In this document: in pieces, positions 6,803 to 15,733 of the stretch
How positions within the stretch are numbered: the stretch's first letter is position 1
Layout: the number at the start of each line of letters is the position of its first letter
Assembly: GCA_965221735.1 (NCBI GenBank)
Contig: OZ244910.1
Location: forward strand, 2,480,001 to 2,544,000
Source: UBA2991 sp965221735
GTDB lineage: Bacteria > Chloroflexota > Dehalococcoidia > Tepidiformales > Tepidiformaceae
Direction of reading: 5' to 3'
Length of the DNA: 64,000 nucleotides
The notes under the pieces: model-generated
Told to the model about the DNA's origin: nothing
Seen by the model: only the letters and a program-made list of their open reading frames with translations
Database searches by the model: none
Translations under genes and position numbers: made by a program

Positions 6803-8661
6803 CGGCGGGCCTCCAGGGGGGAGCGGAGGACGCGAACGTCGCCGGTGCGACGGGTGACGTGGGTCGCGTCGAGGTGTTCGAGCAGGGCCTGGGCGTACTT
6901 GCGGCTCGTGCCGAAGAGGTCCCGCACCTCGGCGAGGCTGACGGAGCCGTTCGCCTCGATGTGCTCGCGGATCCGCCCCACCAGGTCCGCGTAGACGCTC
7001 GCCTCGAAGACAACGCCGGAGCCTGTGTCTTCGACCAGTCCCTCGCCCGCGAGGTAGGCGAGCAGGTCGGAGGGCGGGAGGGACTCGGTCGGGGGGCTGG
7101 CGCCTCCGGCCCTGACGGCCTCGATGAAAGCGCCGGCCTGCTCCTGCTGGGCCGCGCTGAGGCTGACGGTGTAGCCCGGCGGGTGGAACCCGCCGCCGGG
7201 GCGCTCGACGAGGCCGCTGCTAGCGACGCCTTCGGCGGCGACAAGCTCGAAGAGCTGCGGTTCGAGGGCGAGGCGGCTGCGGAGGTGCTCGCGGGGAGCG
7301 GAGGGGCGGAGGGGGTGCTCGGCGAGGTAGTCGCGGACGGCCGCGGCGAGGTCGGCGGCGGCGGCGGCGAGCCAGGGGCGGCCGGCGAGGAGGGAGCCAT
7401 GGTCGCTGGCGCGGCCCGCGGCCACGAGGTCGGCGGCGGCAGCGTTGGCTTCGTCGGACTCGAGGCCGAGGGCGGCGCCGAGGGCGGCGCGGGGCTGGGG
7501 GCCGGCGGCCAGGAGGTCGGCGAGACGCTCGGCGGGGGGCGCCTCGAGCTGGCGCTCCAGTCCCTCGAGCGTCGGGAGGTGGTTGCGGCGGTGGCGGCGC
7601 GGGTTGACGGCGGCGATGGGCCCGCCGGCGACGGTCTCGTTGGGCGTGCGCACGATGCAGCTATCGTGCGCGAGGACGGCGACGGGGGTCTCGAGCACGA
7701 GCTGGGCCCAACCGGTCTCGGCGGGCGCGAGCTCATCGCGGTCGAGGAAGCGAACCTTCGCCTCGGACTCGGCGGTGGCGGAGAGGAAGGTCACGCCCGC
7801 GTCGTGGGCGAGGGGGTGGGTGAGGATGTCGGTGGCCTTGAGGCGGACATCGAGCGCGTAGGCGGGCTTGAGCACGTCACGGGCGGCGAGGACCATGCCG
7901 CGCCGCAGCTGCTCCGTGCGGATGCCGCTCACGTTGACGGCGGCGCGGGTTCCGGGCGCGAGGCGTTCGACCTTCTCGCCGTGGCGCTGGAGGCCGCGAA
8001 CGCGCCCCCGCAGGCCGCCGGGCTGGACCTCAATCTCCTGGCCCACTTCCAGGCTGCCGTCGAGGAGGGTGCCGGTCACGACGGCGCCGAACCCCTGGAT
8101 GGTGAAGGCGCGGTCGATGGGGAGGCGGGGACGGCCGAGGTCGCGCTTCGGGGGCGTGGCGTCGAGCGCCGTGTCGAGGGTGGCGACGAGGTCGTCGAGG
8201 CCCTCTCCGGTCGTCGCCGAGGTGCGCACGATGGGGGCTCCTTCGAGCCGGGAGCCGGCGAGGGTGTCGGCGATCTCCTCCTCCACGAGGTCGACGTACT
8301 CCTCCTCGGCGAGGTCGCACTTGGTGATGGCGACGACGCCGGCGGGTACGTCGAGCAGGTCGAGTATGGCGAGATGCTCGCGGGTCTGGGGCATGGGACC
8401 CTCGTCGGCGGCGACGACGAGGAGAGCCAGGTCGACGCCGCCCGCGCCGGCGAGCATGTTCTTGATGAAGCGCTCGTGTCCGGGGACGTCCACGATGCTT
8501 ATGTCGCGTCCAGAGGGGAGGGCGAGCCAGGCGAAGCCGAGGTCGATGGTGAGGCCGCGCTCCTTTTCCTCACGGAGGCGGTCGGGGTCGATGTTGGTGA
8601 GGGCGCGCACGAGGGCGCTCTTGCCGTGGTCGACGTGACCAGCGGTACCAACGACGTACAT
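6799..8661 (-). CDS. selB: Selenocysteine-specific elongation factor SelB
   Basis: The 620-residue protein begins with an EF-Tu-like GTPase: GHVDHGKS at 8-15, DVPGHE and TKCD. Domains II and III follow, then about 250 residues of winged-helix repeats that in SelB bind the SECIS hairpin. SelB carries selenocysteyl-tRNA to UGA codons. ATG at 8661 gives the family's usual length; the open frame extends upstream without homology. The gene starts 13 bases after hemW. No selA, selC, selD or obvious selenoprotein lies in the window. Confidence 0.9.
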   Translation of the reverse strand: MYVVGTAGHVDHGKSALVRALTNIDPDRLREEKERGLTIDLGFAWLALPSGRDISIVDVPGHERFIKNMLAGAGGVDLALLVVAADEGPMPQTREHLAILDLLDVPAGVVAITKCDLAEEEYVDLVEEEIADTLAGSRLEGAPIVRTSATTGEGLDDLVATLDTALDATPPKRDLGRPRLPIDRAFTIQGFGAVVTGTLLDGSLEVGQEIEVQPGGLRGRVRGLQRHGEKVERLAPGTRAAVNVSGIRTEQLRRGMVLAARDVLKPAYALDVRLKATDILTHPLAHDAGVTFLSATAESEAKVRFLDRDELAPAETGWAQLVLETPVAVLAHDSCIVRTPNETVAGGPIAAVNPRRHRRNHLPTLEGLERQLEAPPAERLADLLAAGPQPRAALGAALGLESDEANAAAADLVAAGRASDHGSLLAGRPWLAAAAADLAAAVRDYLAEHPLRPSAPREHLRSRLALEPQLFELVAAEGVASSGLVERPGGGFHPPGYTVSLSAAQQEQAGAFIEAVRAGGASPPTESLPPSDLLAYLAGEGLVEDTGSGVVFEASVYADLVGRIREHIEANGSVSLAEVRDLFGTSRKYAQALLEHLDATHVTRRTGDVRVLRSPLEARR

Positions 8662-8674
8662 GGGCGTGGGGCGA

Positions 8675-9883
8675 TTATGCCACGCCTGAGGCGCCGCCTC
8701 GCGCGACGGAGGGGGACTCTTCAGCACGTTCCCGGAGGCGGAGCATGAACTGCACGGCGACCTCGTTGTGGAGGAGGCGGCCCCGGGGGGTGAGGCGCAG
8801 GCGGCCACCGGAGTCCTCGAGGAGGCCGGCGGCGCGGCAGGCGTCGAGGGGTGGCCCCGTGGCGGCTTCGAGGGGGTCCCCGAAGGTCATGGCGAACTCG
8901 GCCGGGTCGAAGCCCTCGACGAGGCGCAGACGGAGGGCGAGCCAGTCCGACATGGAGGTGGCGGGGTCGGGGCGGACGGCGCGGGCGATGGCGCGCCCAT
9001 CGCGGCGGACGGCGTCGATGTAGGCGCGAGGGTGGGCGACATTCTCGAAGCGCTCGCCATCGAGGAAGCCGTGGCCGCCCGCGCCGATGCCGAGGTAGTC
9101 GCCCCAGGTCCAGTAGACGAGGTTGTGACGGCTCTCGTGGCCGGGTCTGGCCCAGTTCGAGAGCTCGTACTGGCGGTAGCCCGCGGCGGCGAGACGTTCG
9201 GCAGCGTCCTCATACATGGCGGCCACCGCGTCGGGGTCGAGGGGGGCGACCTCGCCGCGTTCCACACGCCCGTCGAGGGGCGTACGCGGCTCCACGGTGA
9301 GGGCGTACAGGGAGAGGTGGTCCGGGGCGAGGTCGAGGGCGCGCCGGAGGGTCGCCTGCCAGGCCGCCGGGGTCTGGTCGGGAAGGCCGTACATCAGGTC
9401 GAGGTTGACGCTGCGAATGCCGGCCTCGCGAGCGAGGTGGAGGGAGGCGGCGGTGGCCTCGGGGGTGTGGACGCGGTCGAGGAAGGCGAGCTCGGAGGCG
9501 TCGAAGCTCTGGGCGCCGAAGGAGATGCGATTCACACCGGCACGGGCAAGGTCGCGGAGCGCCGGGGCGGAGGTGGTGCCGGGGTTGGCCTCAAGGCTGA
9601 TCTCGGCGTCGGGGGCGAGGGGGGCGGCGGCGCGGACGGCATCGATGATGGCGACCAGCGAGCCGGCGGCCATCTCGCCGGGGGTGCCGCCGCCGAAGGA
9701 GACGGAGGCCACCTCGCGGCCGCCGATGCGGGGCGTCCAGGCCTCGATCTCGGCGACGACGGCGGCGGTGTAGGCGTCCTTGACGCCGTCCATTCCGGCA
9801 TAGGTGTTGAAGTCGCAGTATCCGCACACGCGCACGCAGAAGGGGATGTGGACGTAGACGGCGAGGGGGGGAGCAGCGCTCAC
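8675..9883 (-). CDS. hemW: Radical-SAM heme chaperone HemW-like protein
   Basis: C16, C20 and C23 in FCVRVCGYCDF form the radical-SAM cluster motif, in the CxxxCxxC spacing of HemW and oxygen-independent coproporphyrinogen oxidases. The following GGGTP motif and the C-terminal HemW region (NEVAVQFMLRLR) are present. HemW binds heme and delivers it to respiratory enzymes; HemN itself would be expected to be longer at the N-terminus. GTG at 9883 overlaps the GDPD stop (GTGA), so I use it rather than the longer open frame. Confidence 0.85.
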   Translation of the reverse strand: MSAAPPLAVYVHIPFCVRVCGYCDFNTYAGMDGVKDAYTAAVVAEIEAWTPRIGGREVASVSFGGGTPGEMAAGSLVAIIDAVRAAAPLAPDAEISLEANPGTTSAPALRDLARAGVNRISFGAQSFDASELAFLDRVHTPEATAASLHLAREAGIRSVNLDLMYGLPDQTPAAWQATLRRALDLAPDHLSLYALTVEPRTPLDGRVERGEVAPLDPDAVAAMYEDAAERLAAAGYRQYELSNWARPGHESRHNLVYWTWGDYLGIGAGGHGFLDGERFENVAHPRAYIDAVRRDGRAIARAVRPDPATSMSDWLALRLRLVEGFDPAEFAMTFGDPLEAATGPPLDACRAAGLLEDSGGRLRLTPRGRLLHNEVAVQFMLRLRERAEESPSVARGGASGVA

Positions 9884-10587
9884 GGGGACTCGGGGAGCGC
9901 GGCGCGTATCTCCTCGACCCGGTTGGTGGTGATGGCGTCGACACCCCACCGCAGGAGGTCGCGGGCACGGTCGCCGTCATCGACAGTCCAGGCGGCTACG
10001 GCGAGCCCGGCATCGTGAAAGTCGCGGACGATGTTCCGGTCGAGCAGCGCGTGGCGGCAGGAGACACCGGCGGGCAGGGGGTCGTGCAGCATCACGGACT
10101 GGAAGAGGTCGAACTGGTCGGGAGTGTCGATCGAGTAGTACAGGTCGATCTGCGGGCAGGCGACCTTGACCTCGCGGAGCAGGGGCCAGTTCTGCGAGGA
10201 GGCGACCACGTCGACGCTCTTCCCGAAGGCCGCGAGGACCTGGCGGAGGATGGGCGCGACCTTGCCGAGCCCGTTCTTCAGGTCGAGCAGGACGCTCGCC
10301 CGGCCTTCGCAGGCGAGCAGCAGGTCCTCGAGGTAGTAGGGCGGGCGGGGTGCGGGCGTGAGGTACCAGAGCTCGTAGAGGATGGGCAGGGGTCCGGGGA
10401 GGCGGCGCTCGTGGCGGGCCTCCAGGCGTCCGCGGTGGAGCCAGAGGTCGACCTCGATGAAGGGGGCGCCGGCGGCGAGCGCGTCGCGGACGGCGCCAGG
10501 ACCGTTCCCGCCTCCGTGAGCGATGAGGGCGGGACGCGACGACACGCCGGCGAATGCCTGCGCGCCGCTGCTGCCGGGCACGCTCAA
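9880..10587 (-). CDS. Glycerophosphodiester phosphodiesterase family protein
   Basis: The 235-residue sequence has the GDPD landmarks: IAHGG near residue 22, FIEVDLWLHRG, the second histidine in EARHERRL, and the terminal VDAITTNR. These enzymes hydrolyse glycerophosphodiesters to glycerol 3-phosphate and an alcohol. No signal peptide is evident, so it probably acts in the cytoplasm. TTG at 10587 overlaps the stop of the Crp/Fnr gene (TTGA), suggesting coupled translation. Confidence 0.8.
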   Translation of the reverse strand: MSVPGSSGAQAFAGVSSRPALIAHGGGNGPGAVRDALAAGAPFIEVDLWLHRGRLEARHERRLPGPLPILYELWYLTPAPRPPYYLEDLLLACEGRASVLLDLKNGLGKVAPILRQVLAAFGKSVDVVASSQNWPLLREVKVACPQIDLYYSIDTPDQFDLFQSVMLHDPLPAGVSCRHALLDRNIVRDFHDAGLAVAAWTVDDGDRARDLLRWGVDAITTNRVEEIRAALPESP

Positions 10588-11378
10588 GACTTCGGGGCGG
10601 TCGGCTGGCCTCGAACGGGGTGGCGCGGCGAGACGGCGACCGCACCGCTGGCGATCTTGCGCAGCAGCTCCTCATCGACGAGACGGTAGCCGCCGTCGCC
10701 GTGTTCGATCGCGCCGAGGGTGACGAAGCGGCTGAGAAGCGCGGTGACGGTCTCGCGGCTCGTGCCGATGGTCTGGCCGAGCTCCTCGTGGGTGAGGCCG
10801 AGGCGCACATCGTCGCCATCGACGCGATCGAGGAGCGCGTCGGCAAGGCGTCCGGAGACGGGCTTGGAGACCAGGTTCATGAGGGTGCGCTGCACGCCGG
10901 AGAGGCGGCGGGCCATGATCTCGGCCATGGTGAAGGCAAGCCCCGGGGAGTGCTGCACGAGGTAGAAGAAGTCGTCCCAACAGATCGCGACGACGACGGT
11001 CTCCTCGAGGGCGCGGGCATAGATGGTGTGGTCTTCGCCTTCGAGGATGGCCACATCGCCCACCAGGTCGCCCTTGCCGGCGATGTCGATGATGACCTCC
11101 TTGCCGTTGTCGGAGGTGTGGTAAAGCTTGACCCGGCCCTTGAGGAGGAGGAAGACGCGTTCGGGAACCTCCCCGGCGGAAAAGAGCAGCTGGCGGGAGG
11201 AGAAGCGACGCTCGGTGAGGAGCGGGATGAGGCGGTCCAGCTCGGCATCCGTGAGGACGTTCATGATGCGCGAGATGCGGCGCAACGAGCGGGCGATGCG
11301 CAAGTAGGCATCGATCTGGATCTGGCGGCGCCGGGGCGGCTGGTTGCCAGAGGGGGCGCAGGGCAGAACGCCCGTCAT
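10584..11378 (-). CDS. Crp/Fnr-family transcriptional regulator
   Basis: A cyclic-nucleotide-binding beta-roll spans about residues 40-155, followed by the dimerisation helix and a winged helix (LTHEELGQTIGTSRETVTALLSRF region, about 190-235) typical of Crp/Fnr proteins. There is no FNR-type N-terminal cysteine cluster, so an oxygen-sensing Fe-S centre is unlikely; the ligand is unknown. The ATG overlaps the upstream stop by ATGA. An internal ATG at residue 39 would also leave the whole sensor domain intact. Confidence 0.85.
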   Translation of the reverse strand: MTGVLPCAPSGNQPPRRRQIQIDAYLRIARSLRRISRIMNVLTDAELDRLIPLLTERRFSSRQLLFSAGEVPERVFLLLKGRVKLYHTSDNGKEVIIDIAGKGDLVGDVAILEGEDHTIYARALEETVVVAICWDDFFYLVQHSPGLAFTMAEIMARRLSGVQRTLMNLVSKPVSGRLADALLDRVDGDDVRLGLTHEELGQTIGTSRETVTALLSRFVTLGAIEHGDGGYRLVDEELLRKIASGAVAVSPRHPVRGQPTAPKS

Positions 11379-12208
11379 GAAGTCCCCCCTTCCCGTCCAA
11401 GCCGCATTCGGAGGTCATCGAGTACGCGGAGCGCTTGCGGACTCAGATTCGTTTCACCGCTGCCAACGTACCGTTCGAGATCAGCCAAGGCAAGCGCTTC
11501 CTCGCCCTGCTGGTAGTAGAGAAGGCCCCGCTCCAGATAGAGCGCCGCGTTCCAGGGTTCGAGGCGCAGACGGAAGCCGAGGGCGTCGATCCAGCGGGGC
11601 GCATCACCCGTGCCCTGGTAGGCCCCGCAGAGGTTGACGAGCATGCGCTGGAGGATCTGGCGGCGAGTGACGGCGGCGAGGAGCGAATCGATGCTGGGGA
11701 GGTCAGATGTGTGGCCTTCGAGGCGACCCTCAAGGTCCTCGCGGGTGAGCTGTTCCCCGGCGTTGAAGGGGTCGAGGAAGAAGCCGTCGTCGCCCCCGCA
11801 GCGCACGAGAAAGTGGCCGGGGAAGCCGATGCCATCGCACTCCAGGCCGACGCGCTGGGCAATCTCCATATAGACGAGGGAGAGGGTGATGGGGATACCG
11901 AGACGGCGCTCGATGACGCGGTCGATGTAGCTGTTCTCGGGGTCGGTGTAGTGCTCGCGGTTGCCGCGATAGCCGAGCGTCTCAAAGAGCTCGGCGGTGA
12001 CGGCGCGGGCCAGCTGCCCGGGCCCGGAGCGCTCGGCGTCGCGCTCACGGACGGTTTCGGCGATGAGATCGAGCTCGCGGGCGAGGGCGTGCGCGTCTAC
12101 GTCTTCGCGTCCGAGACGGGCGATGGCAACCGCGCCGCCGAAGAGGTCGACCTCGTGGTCGTGTCCAGCGATCGCCTGGGCAAAATCGCTCTCGGGGGTG
12201 TTCTCCAC
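11375..12208 (-). CDS. SirB1-family transglutaminase-like protein
   Basis: The protein has the SirB1/transglutaminase-like core (ENSYIDRVIERRLGIPITL and GFPGHFLVR regions) followed by a tetratricopeptide-like C-terminus (ALYLERGLLYYQQGEEALALADLERY). The biochemical role of this family is not established. GTG at 12208 is chosen because a TATCCT box ends nine bases before it, as in other leaderless genes here, and the longer frame would run into the divergent MFS gene. It is the first gene of the minus-strand chain. Confidence 0.75.
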   Translation of the reverse strand: MENTPESDFAQAIAGHDHEVDLFGGAVAIARLGREDVDAHALARELDLIAETVRERDAERSGPGQLARAVTAELFETLGYRGNREHYTDPENSYIDRVIERRLGIPITLSLVYMEIAQRVGLECDGIGFPGHFLVRCGGDDGFFLDPFNAGEQLTREDLEGRLEGHTSDLPSIDSLLAAVTRRQILQRMLVNLCGAYQGTGDAPRWIDALGFRLRLEPWNAALYLERGLLYYQQGEEALALADLERYVGSGETNLSPQALRVLDDLRMRLGREGGTS

Positions 12209-12217
12209 CGCGAGTTC

Positions 12218-12223
12218 AGGATA
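12218..12223 (-). promoter_or_regulatory. -10-like TATCCT for a leaderless sirB1-like gene
   Basis: TATCCT on the minus strand ends nine bases before the GTG at 12208, and no Shine-Dalgarno sequence intervenes. It is divergent from the MFS promoter 65 bases away. Confidence 0.5.
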
Positions 12224-12287
12224 GGCGCGGTGGGGACAACGGACCAGAGAGTGTGCGGGGGACAAGGCCCACAGCGGTACGCACCGG

Positions 12288-12293
12288 TAGAGT
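12288..12293 (+). promoter_or_regulatory. -10-like TAGAGT for a leaderless MFS gene
   Basis: TAGAGT ends six bases before the ATG at 12300, with no Shine-Dalgarno sequence, so the transcript probably begins at the start codon. Confidence 0.5.
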
Positions 12294-12299
12294 TTCGGG

Positions 12300-13535
12300 A
12301 TGCGGCTGTGGCTGGCCTTGCGCACCTGGCTGACGGGGGCGCCGCATGCCCTCGGGTTCAGCATCTTCTGCGCGCAGGTGGCGCTGGGGATCGTGATCTT
12401 CGCGATCTTCCAGGAGTTCGTCCCGAACAACCTGGGGGCGAGCGATGGGTTCGGAGGGTATCTGCTGGCGCTCTACGGAGGGGCGCGCTTCCTCTCCGAG
12501 ACGCCGGCGGGAGCGATCAGCGATCGCATCGAGCGGAAGTACGCGCTCCTGCTGGGATTCGCGCTGATGGTCCCGGCGCTGGCCCTCATGGGCGGGATCC
12601 AGCAGGAGTGGGCCTACCTCGGGTTCTCGGCCCTTCTGGGAATCTCGACGGCCTTCATCTGGCCGGCGACGTACGCCATCGGGGCGGATCTCTACCCGCC
12701 GGGCGAGCGGGGCAAGGTGGTGGGGTTCCTGAACGTGGGCCAGCTGCTGGGGTTCGGACTGGGCGCGCTCATTGGAGCGCTGCTGGTCGAGACCTTCCCG
12801 GACTCGCTCTTCATCATCGGCATCGTGGCGGTAGGCGGGGCGTTGATGACCGGACAGATGGGCGTGCCCGCCTACCGGCGGGAACTGGGGATGGTGCACG
12901 AGGAGCGCCCACCGCTGCGCAGCGTCCTCTCAAAACGGCTGGTGTTCCTGAGCGCGCTGATCCTCTCGGCGACGATCGGGATCAGCTCGCTCGTGCCCGC
13001 GATCCGGCCGTACGGCGACAACGTGCTCGACATCTCGTTCGCGCAGCTGACCGTTTTCCTGATCCCGGCGGTCGTGGCGGGCGGAATCCTGTACGTGCCG
13101 TCGGGGCACCTTTCGGACCGAATCGGGCGGACGCTCCCGCTCCTGCTGGGGCAGTTCCTGATCATCGCGGGGGCCATGACCGCGGCGGCGACGACGAACA
13201 TCTTCCTGGCGGCGGCGGCGACAGCCGTGATCTTCAGCGGGCATGTGCAGCAGGTGCCCGCCCTGAACGCCTCGATGATGGACCTGGCGCCGGAGTCGTA
13301 CCGGGGCACCCTGATCGGGTGGTCCGTGGCCCTGAGCGGGCTTGGGCTGGCCGTGGGGCCGGCCCTCGGCGGAGCGGTGGTGGACGCCTACGACGCCCCG
13401 ATGGCGTTCCAGGTGGGGGCGATGGTGGCAGGATTCACGGCCGTCCTGACGATCGCCTACGGACTCGTGTACGGATACGCGCGGCCAACCCACCCGGACG
13501 AGGCGGAAGCGGAGGGGAAGCCGGCGGAGCGCTGA
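12300..13535 (+). CDS. Major facilitator superfamily transporter
   Basis: The 411-residue protein has about 12 hydrophobic segments. A family signature is seen after the second segment (ETPAGAISDRIERK) and a related one in the second half (VPSGHLSDRIGR). The substrate cannot be told from sequence; drug or metabolite export is the common role of such single-gene carriers. It is alone on the plus strand between two minus-strand operons and ends three bases before the convergent cyclophilin gene. Confidence 0.85.
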   Translation: MRLWLALRTWLTGAPHALGFSIFCAQVALGIVIFAIFQEFVPNNLGASDGFGGYLLALYGGARFLSETPAGAISDRIERKYALLLGFALMVPALALMGGIQQEWAYLGFSALLGISTAFIWPATYAIGADLYPPGERGKVVGFLNVGQLLGFGLGALIGALLVETFPDSLFIIGIVAVGGALMTGQMGVPAYRRELGMVHEERPPLRSVLSKRLVFLSALILSATIGISSLVPAIRPYGDNVLDISFAQLTVFLIPAVVAGGILYVPSGHLSDRIGRTLPLLLGQFLIIAGAMTAAATTNIFLAAAATAVIFSGHVQQVPALNASMMDLAPESYRGTLIGWSVALSGLGLAVGPALGGAVVDAYDAPMAFQVGAMVAGFTAVLTIAYGLVYGYARPTHPDEAEAEGKPAER

Positions 13536-13538
13536 GGG

Positions 13539-14042
13539 TCAGCTCTCGGCGATGGTGACGCCGCTGATGGCGACGGGCTCGACGGGCCGGTCGTTGGCGC
13601 CGGTCTGGGCGCCGGCGATGGCGTCGACGACATCCTCGCCCGCGGTGAGCTTGCCGAAGATGGTGTAGTTCGGGGGCAGCGGGTAGTCGGCGTGCATGAT
13701 GAAGAACTGGCTGCCGTTCGTGTTGGGGCCGGCGTTGGCCATGGCCAGCGTCCCGCGGTCGTAGGAGCGGGTGACGGGCTCGTCGTCGAAGCGGTAGCCG
13801 GGACCGCCGCGGCCGGTGCCGGTGGGGTCGCCGCCCTGGATCATGAAGCCGCTGATGACGCGGTGGAAGATGACGTCGTCGTAGAAGCCGTCGCGGGCGA
13901 GGAAGACGAAGTTGTTGACGGTGTTGGGGGCATCGCCGGGGAAGAGCTCGGCCGTCATCGAGCCGGCCGATGTCTCGATGGTGGCGGTGTAGCTCTTTTC
14001 GGCGTCGATGGAGAGGGCAGGGGGCGCGTCGTACTGCTTCAC
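13539..14042 (-). CDS. Cyclophilin-type peptidyl-prolyl isomerase
   Basis: The catalytic core is clear: FHRVISGFMIQGGDPTGTGRGG, then GTLAMANAGPNTNGSQFFI, the active-site Arg and Gln-containing blocks of cyclophilins. The enzyme speeds proline isomerisation during protein folding. GTG at 14042 has GGAG upstream and removes an unlikely N-terminal extension, giving 167 residues, normal for a cytoplasmic cyclophilin without signal peptide. It follows ndk by 61 bases. Confidence 0.9.
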   Translation of the reverse strand: MKQYDAPPALSIDAEKSYTATIETSAGSMTAELFPGDAPNTVNNFVFLARDGFYDDVIFHRVISGFMIQGGDPTGTGRGGPGYRFDDEPVTRSYDRGTLAMANAGPNTNGSQFFIMHADYPLPPNYTIFGKLTAGEDVVDAIAGAQTGANDRPVEPVAISGVTIAES

Positions 14043-14103
14043 GGGTGCTCCGATCGGTGTGGGGGTGGGGCAAGCATACGAGAGCGGGGCGTTTCGCTCG
14101 CGC

Positions 14104-14565
14104 TCAGGCGTCCTCGGAGATCCAGCGGTCGGTGTCGCGGGACCAGGCGACAAGCTCTTCGGGGGTGAAGAAGAGGGCGGTCTCGCGCTCGCCGCTCTCG
14201 GGGCTGTCGCTGGCGTGCACGAGATTGCGGCCGACTTCGAGGCCGAAGTCCCCGCGGATGGTGCCGGCGGCCGCCTGGGAAGGGTTGGTCGCGCCGACGC
14301 TGTTGCGAACCGCGCCCGTGGCGGAGTCGCCCTCGAAGACGGCGGCGATGATGGGGCTGCTGGTGATGTAGTCGACGAGGCCCTCGAAGAAAGGCTTGCC
14401 TTCGTGCTCGCCGTAGTGGCGGCGGGCGAGGTCGGTATCGACCTGCATGAGCTTGAGACCGATGAGGCGGAGACCGCGGTTCTCCAGGCGCTGGAGGATG
14501 GCGCCGGCGAGGCCGCGCTGCATGGCGTCGGGCTTGACGAGGACGAGGGTGCGTTCAGTTGCCAT
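14104..14565 (-). CDS. ndk: Nucleoside diphosphate kinase
   Basis: All landmarks of Ndk are present: TLVLVKPDAMQRG at the start, the FFEGLVDYITSSPI block, the nucleotide-binding IRGDFG, and the phosphorylated histidine in NLVHASDS. It exchanges phosphate between nucleoside di- and triphosphates. ATG at 14565 gives 153 residues, the usual size. It begins four bases after tsaB, so it is read with the tsaE-tsaB pair. Confidence 0.94.
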   Translation of the reverse strand: MATERTLVLVKPDAMQRGLAGAILQRLENRGLRLIGLKLMQVDTDLARRHYGEHEGKPFFEGLVDYITSSPIIAAVFEGDSATGAVRNSVGATNPSQAAAGTIRGDFGLEVGRNLVHASDSPESGERETALFFTPEELVAWSRDTDRWISEDA

Positions 14566-14569
14566 GCGG

Positions 14570-15208
14570 CTATCGTGCTGGCAGACGGTCCTGCGCGCCA
14601 GCGGGACCAAAGGGGCGGCGCGGAGCCGTGATGTTGGGGTCGCGGAGGTAGATGGCGGTCAACTCGGCGACGGGTTCGAGAGCGCCGGCGCGGAAGCGCG
14701 CCAGGGCCGCGACGGCGCGGTCACGGGGAAGCACCTCGCGGCCTCCAAGCGCGCCCGCGCCCTCACCGGCCAGGGCGGCGGCGGGGAGGTCGGCGGGGGC
14801 GACGATGCGCATCGGACCCTCGGGGGCGAGCCCGCGGAAGTCCCGGACGGCGAACTCATCGCGACCGGCGGGGTGGACCGCGGTGAGGACCGGCCCCTCC
14901 GTCTCGCTCTGGCAGGCAGCGGCGACCGCCTCGAGCGTGGAGATGCCGGCGAGATCGCAGTCCTGTGCGAGGGAGAGTCCGTGGGCCGTGGCGATCCCGC
15001 CGCGCAGCCCCGAGTAGCTGCCGGGACCGCACACGGCCACGACCGCGCCGAGGGAGACGCCGCGAAGGTGGTCCTCGACGGCCCCGAGGAGGGAGGCGTG
15101 GGTGAAGTCGGCGGCGCTCTCGATGACGCGGGGTTCGCGGCCGGGGCCCTCGTCGAAGGCGAGAGCGAAGGCGGGGGAGGCGGTGTCGACGACGAGGACG
15201 GCGCTCAC
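14570..15208 (-). CDS. tsaB: tRNA t6A biosynthesis protein TsaB
   Basis: The N-terminal LVVDTASPAFALAF and the motif CGPGSYSGLRGG are typical of TsaB, the inactive partner that scaffolds TsaD and TsaE for threonylcarbamoylation of tRNA A37. The start is GTG at 15208, overlapping the tsaE stop by GTGA; an open frame runs on upstream but is a shadow of tsaE. tsaD and tsaC are not in the window. Confidence 0.9.
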   Translation of the reverse strand: MSAVLVVDTASPAFALAFDEGPGREPRVIESAADFTHASLLGAVEDHLRGVSLGAVVAVCGPGSYSGLRGGIATAHGLSLAQDCDLAGISTLEAVAAACQSETEGPVLTAVHPAGRDEFAVRDFRGLAPEGPMRIVAPADLPAAALAGEGAGALGGREVLPRDRAVAALARFRAGALEPVAELTAIYLRDPNITAPRRPFGPAGAQDRLPAR

Positions 15209-15675
15209 GCGAGCTCCAGGGAGGCGAGCAACTCGCGGCCACGGGCGTCGCCGGCGCGGAGGCGGAAGCTGCGTTCGTCGCCCTGGTTGCCGGCGATCTC
15301 GACGGTGAGCGTGGCGGCGGGGAGGTGGCCCTCGGCCCGGTCCGGCCATTCGACGACGAGGACGCCGCGCTCCGCTTCTTCCCAGAGGCCAAGCTCGGAG
15401 AGGTCGCCGGCGCCGGCGATGCGGTAGAGGTCGGCGTGGAAGAGGCGTTCGCGGCCGACGTGGGTATTCACGAGGACGAAGGTGGGGCTGGTGACGGGGC
15501 CGGGACAGTCGAGGCCGCGGCCGATGCCCTGCGCGAGGCGCGTCTTGCCGGTCCCGAGGTCGCCGCTGAGCAGGACCACGTCGCCGGCGCGGAGGCGGGC
15601 GCCGAGGCGCTCGCCGAGCGCGCGCGTGGCCTCCTCGCTGCTGGTCGTGAGACTCGTCTCGACGGCGGCGGTCAT
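15205..15675 (-). CDS. tsaE: tRNA t6A biosynthesis ATPase TsaE
   Basis: The 156-residue protein has Walker A GDLGTGKT at 38-45, the TSPTFVLVN motif and HADLYRI, which together identify TsaE, the ATPase that resets the TsaBD complex. ATG at 15675 is preceded by TATACT nine bases away and no Shine-Dalgarno sequence, consistent with a leaderless transcript heading tsaE-tsaB-ndk. The divergent neighbour is a phosphoesterase gene. Confidence 0.9.
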   Translation of the reverse strand: MTAAVETSLTTSSEEATRALGERLGARLRAGDVVLLSGDLGTGKTRLAQGIGRGLDCPGPVTSPTFVLVNTHVGRERLFHADLYRIAGAGDLSELGLWEEAERGVLVVEWPDRAEGHLPAATLTVEIAGNQGDERSFRLRAGDARGRELLASLELA

Positions 15676-15684
15676 CGCTGGTCC

Positions 15685-15690
15685 AGTATA
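15685..15690 (-). promoter_or_regulatory. -10-like TATACT upstream of tsaE
   Basis: TATACT on the minus strand is one base from consensus and ends nine bases before the tsaE ATG. It lies in the 58-base gap to the divergent phosphoesterase gene. Confidence 0.5.
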
Positions 15691-15733
15691 GGGAGAGGCG
15701 TTGCTGCGCCCCATCCCGCGGCAGGAGGCAGTC

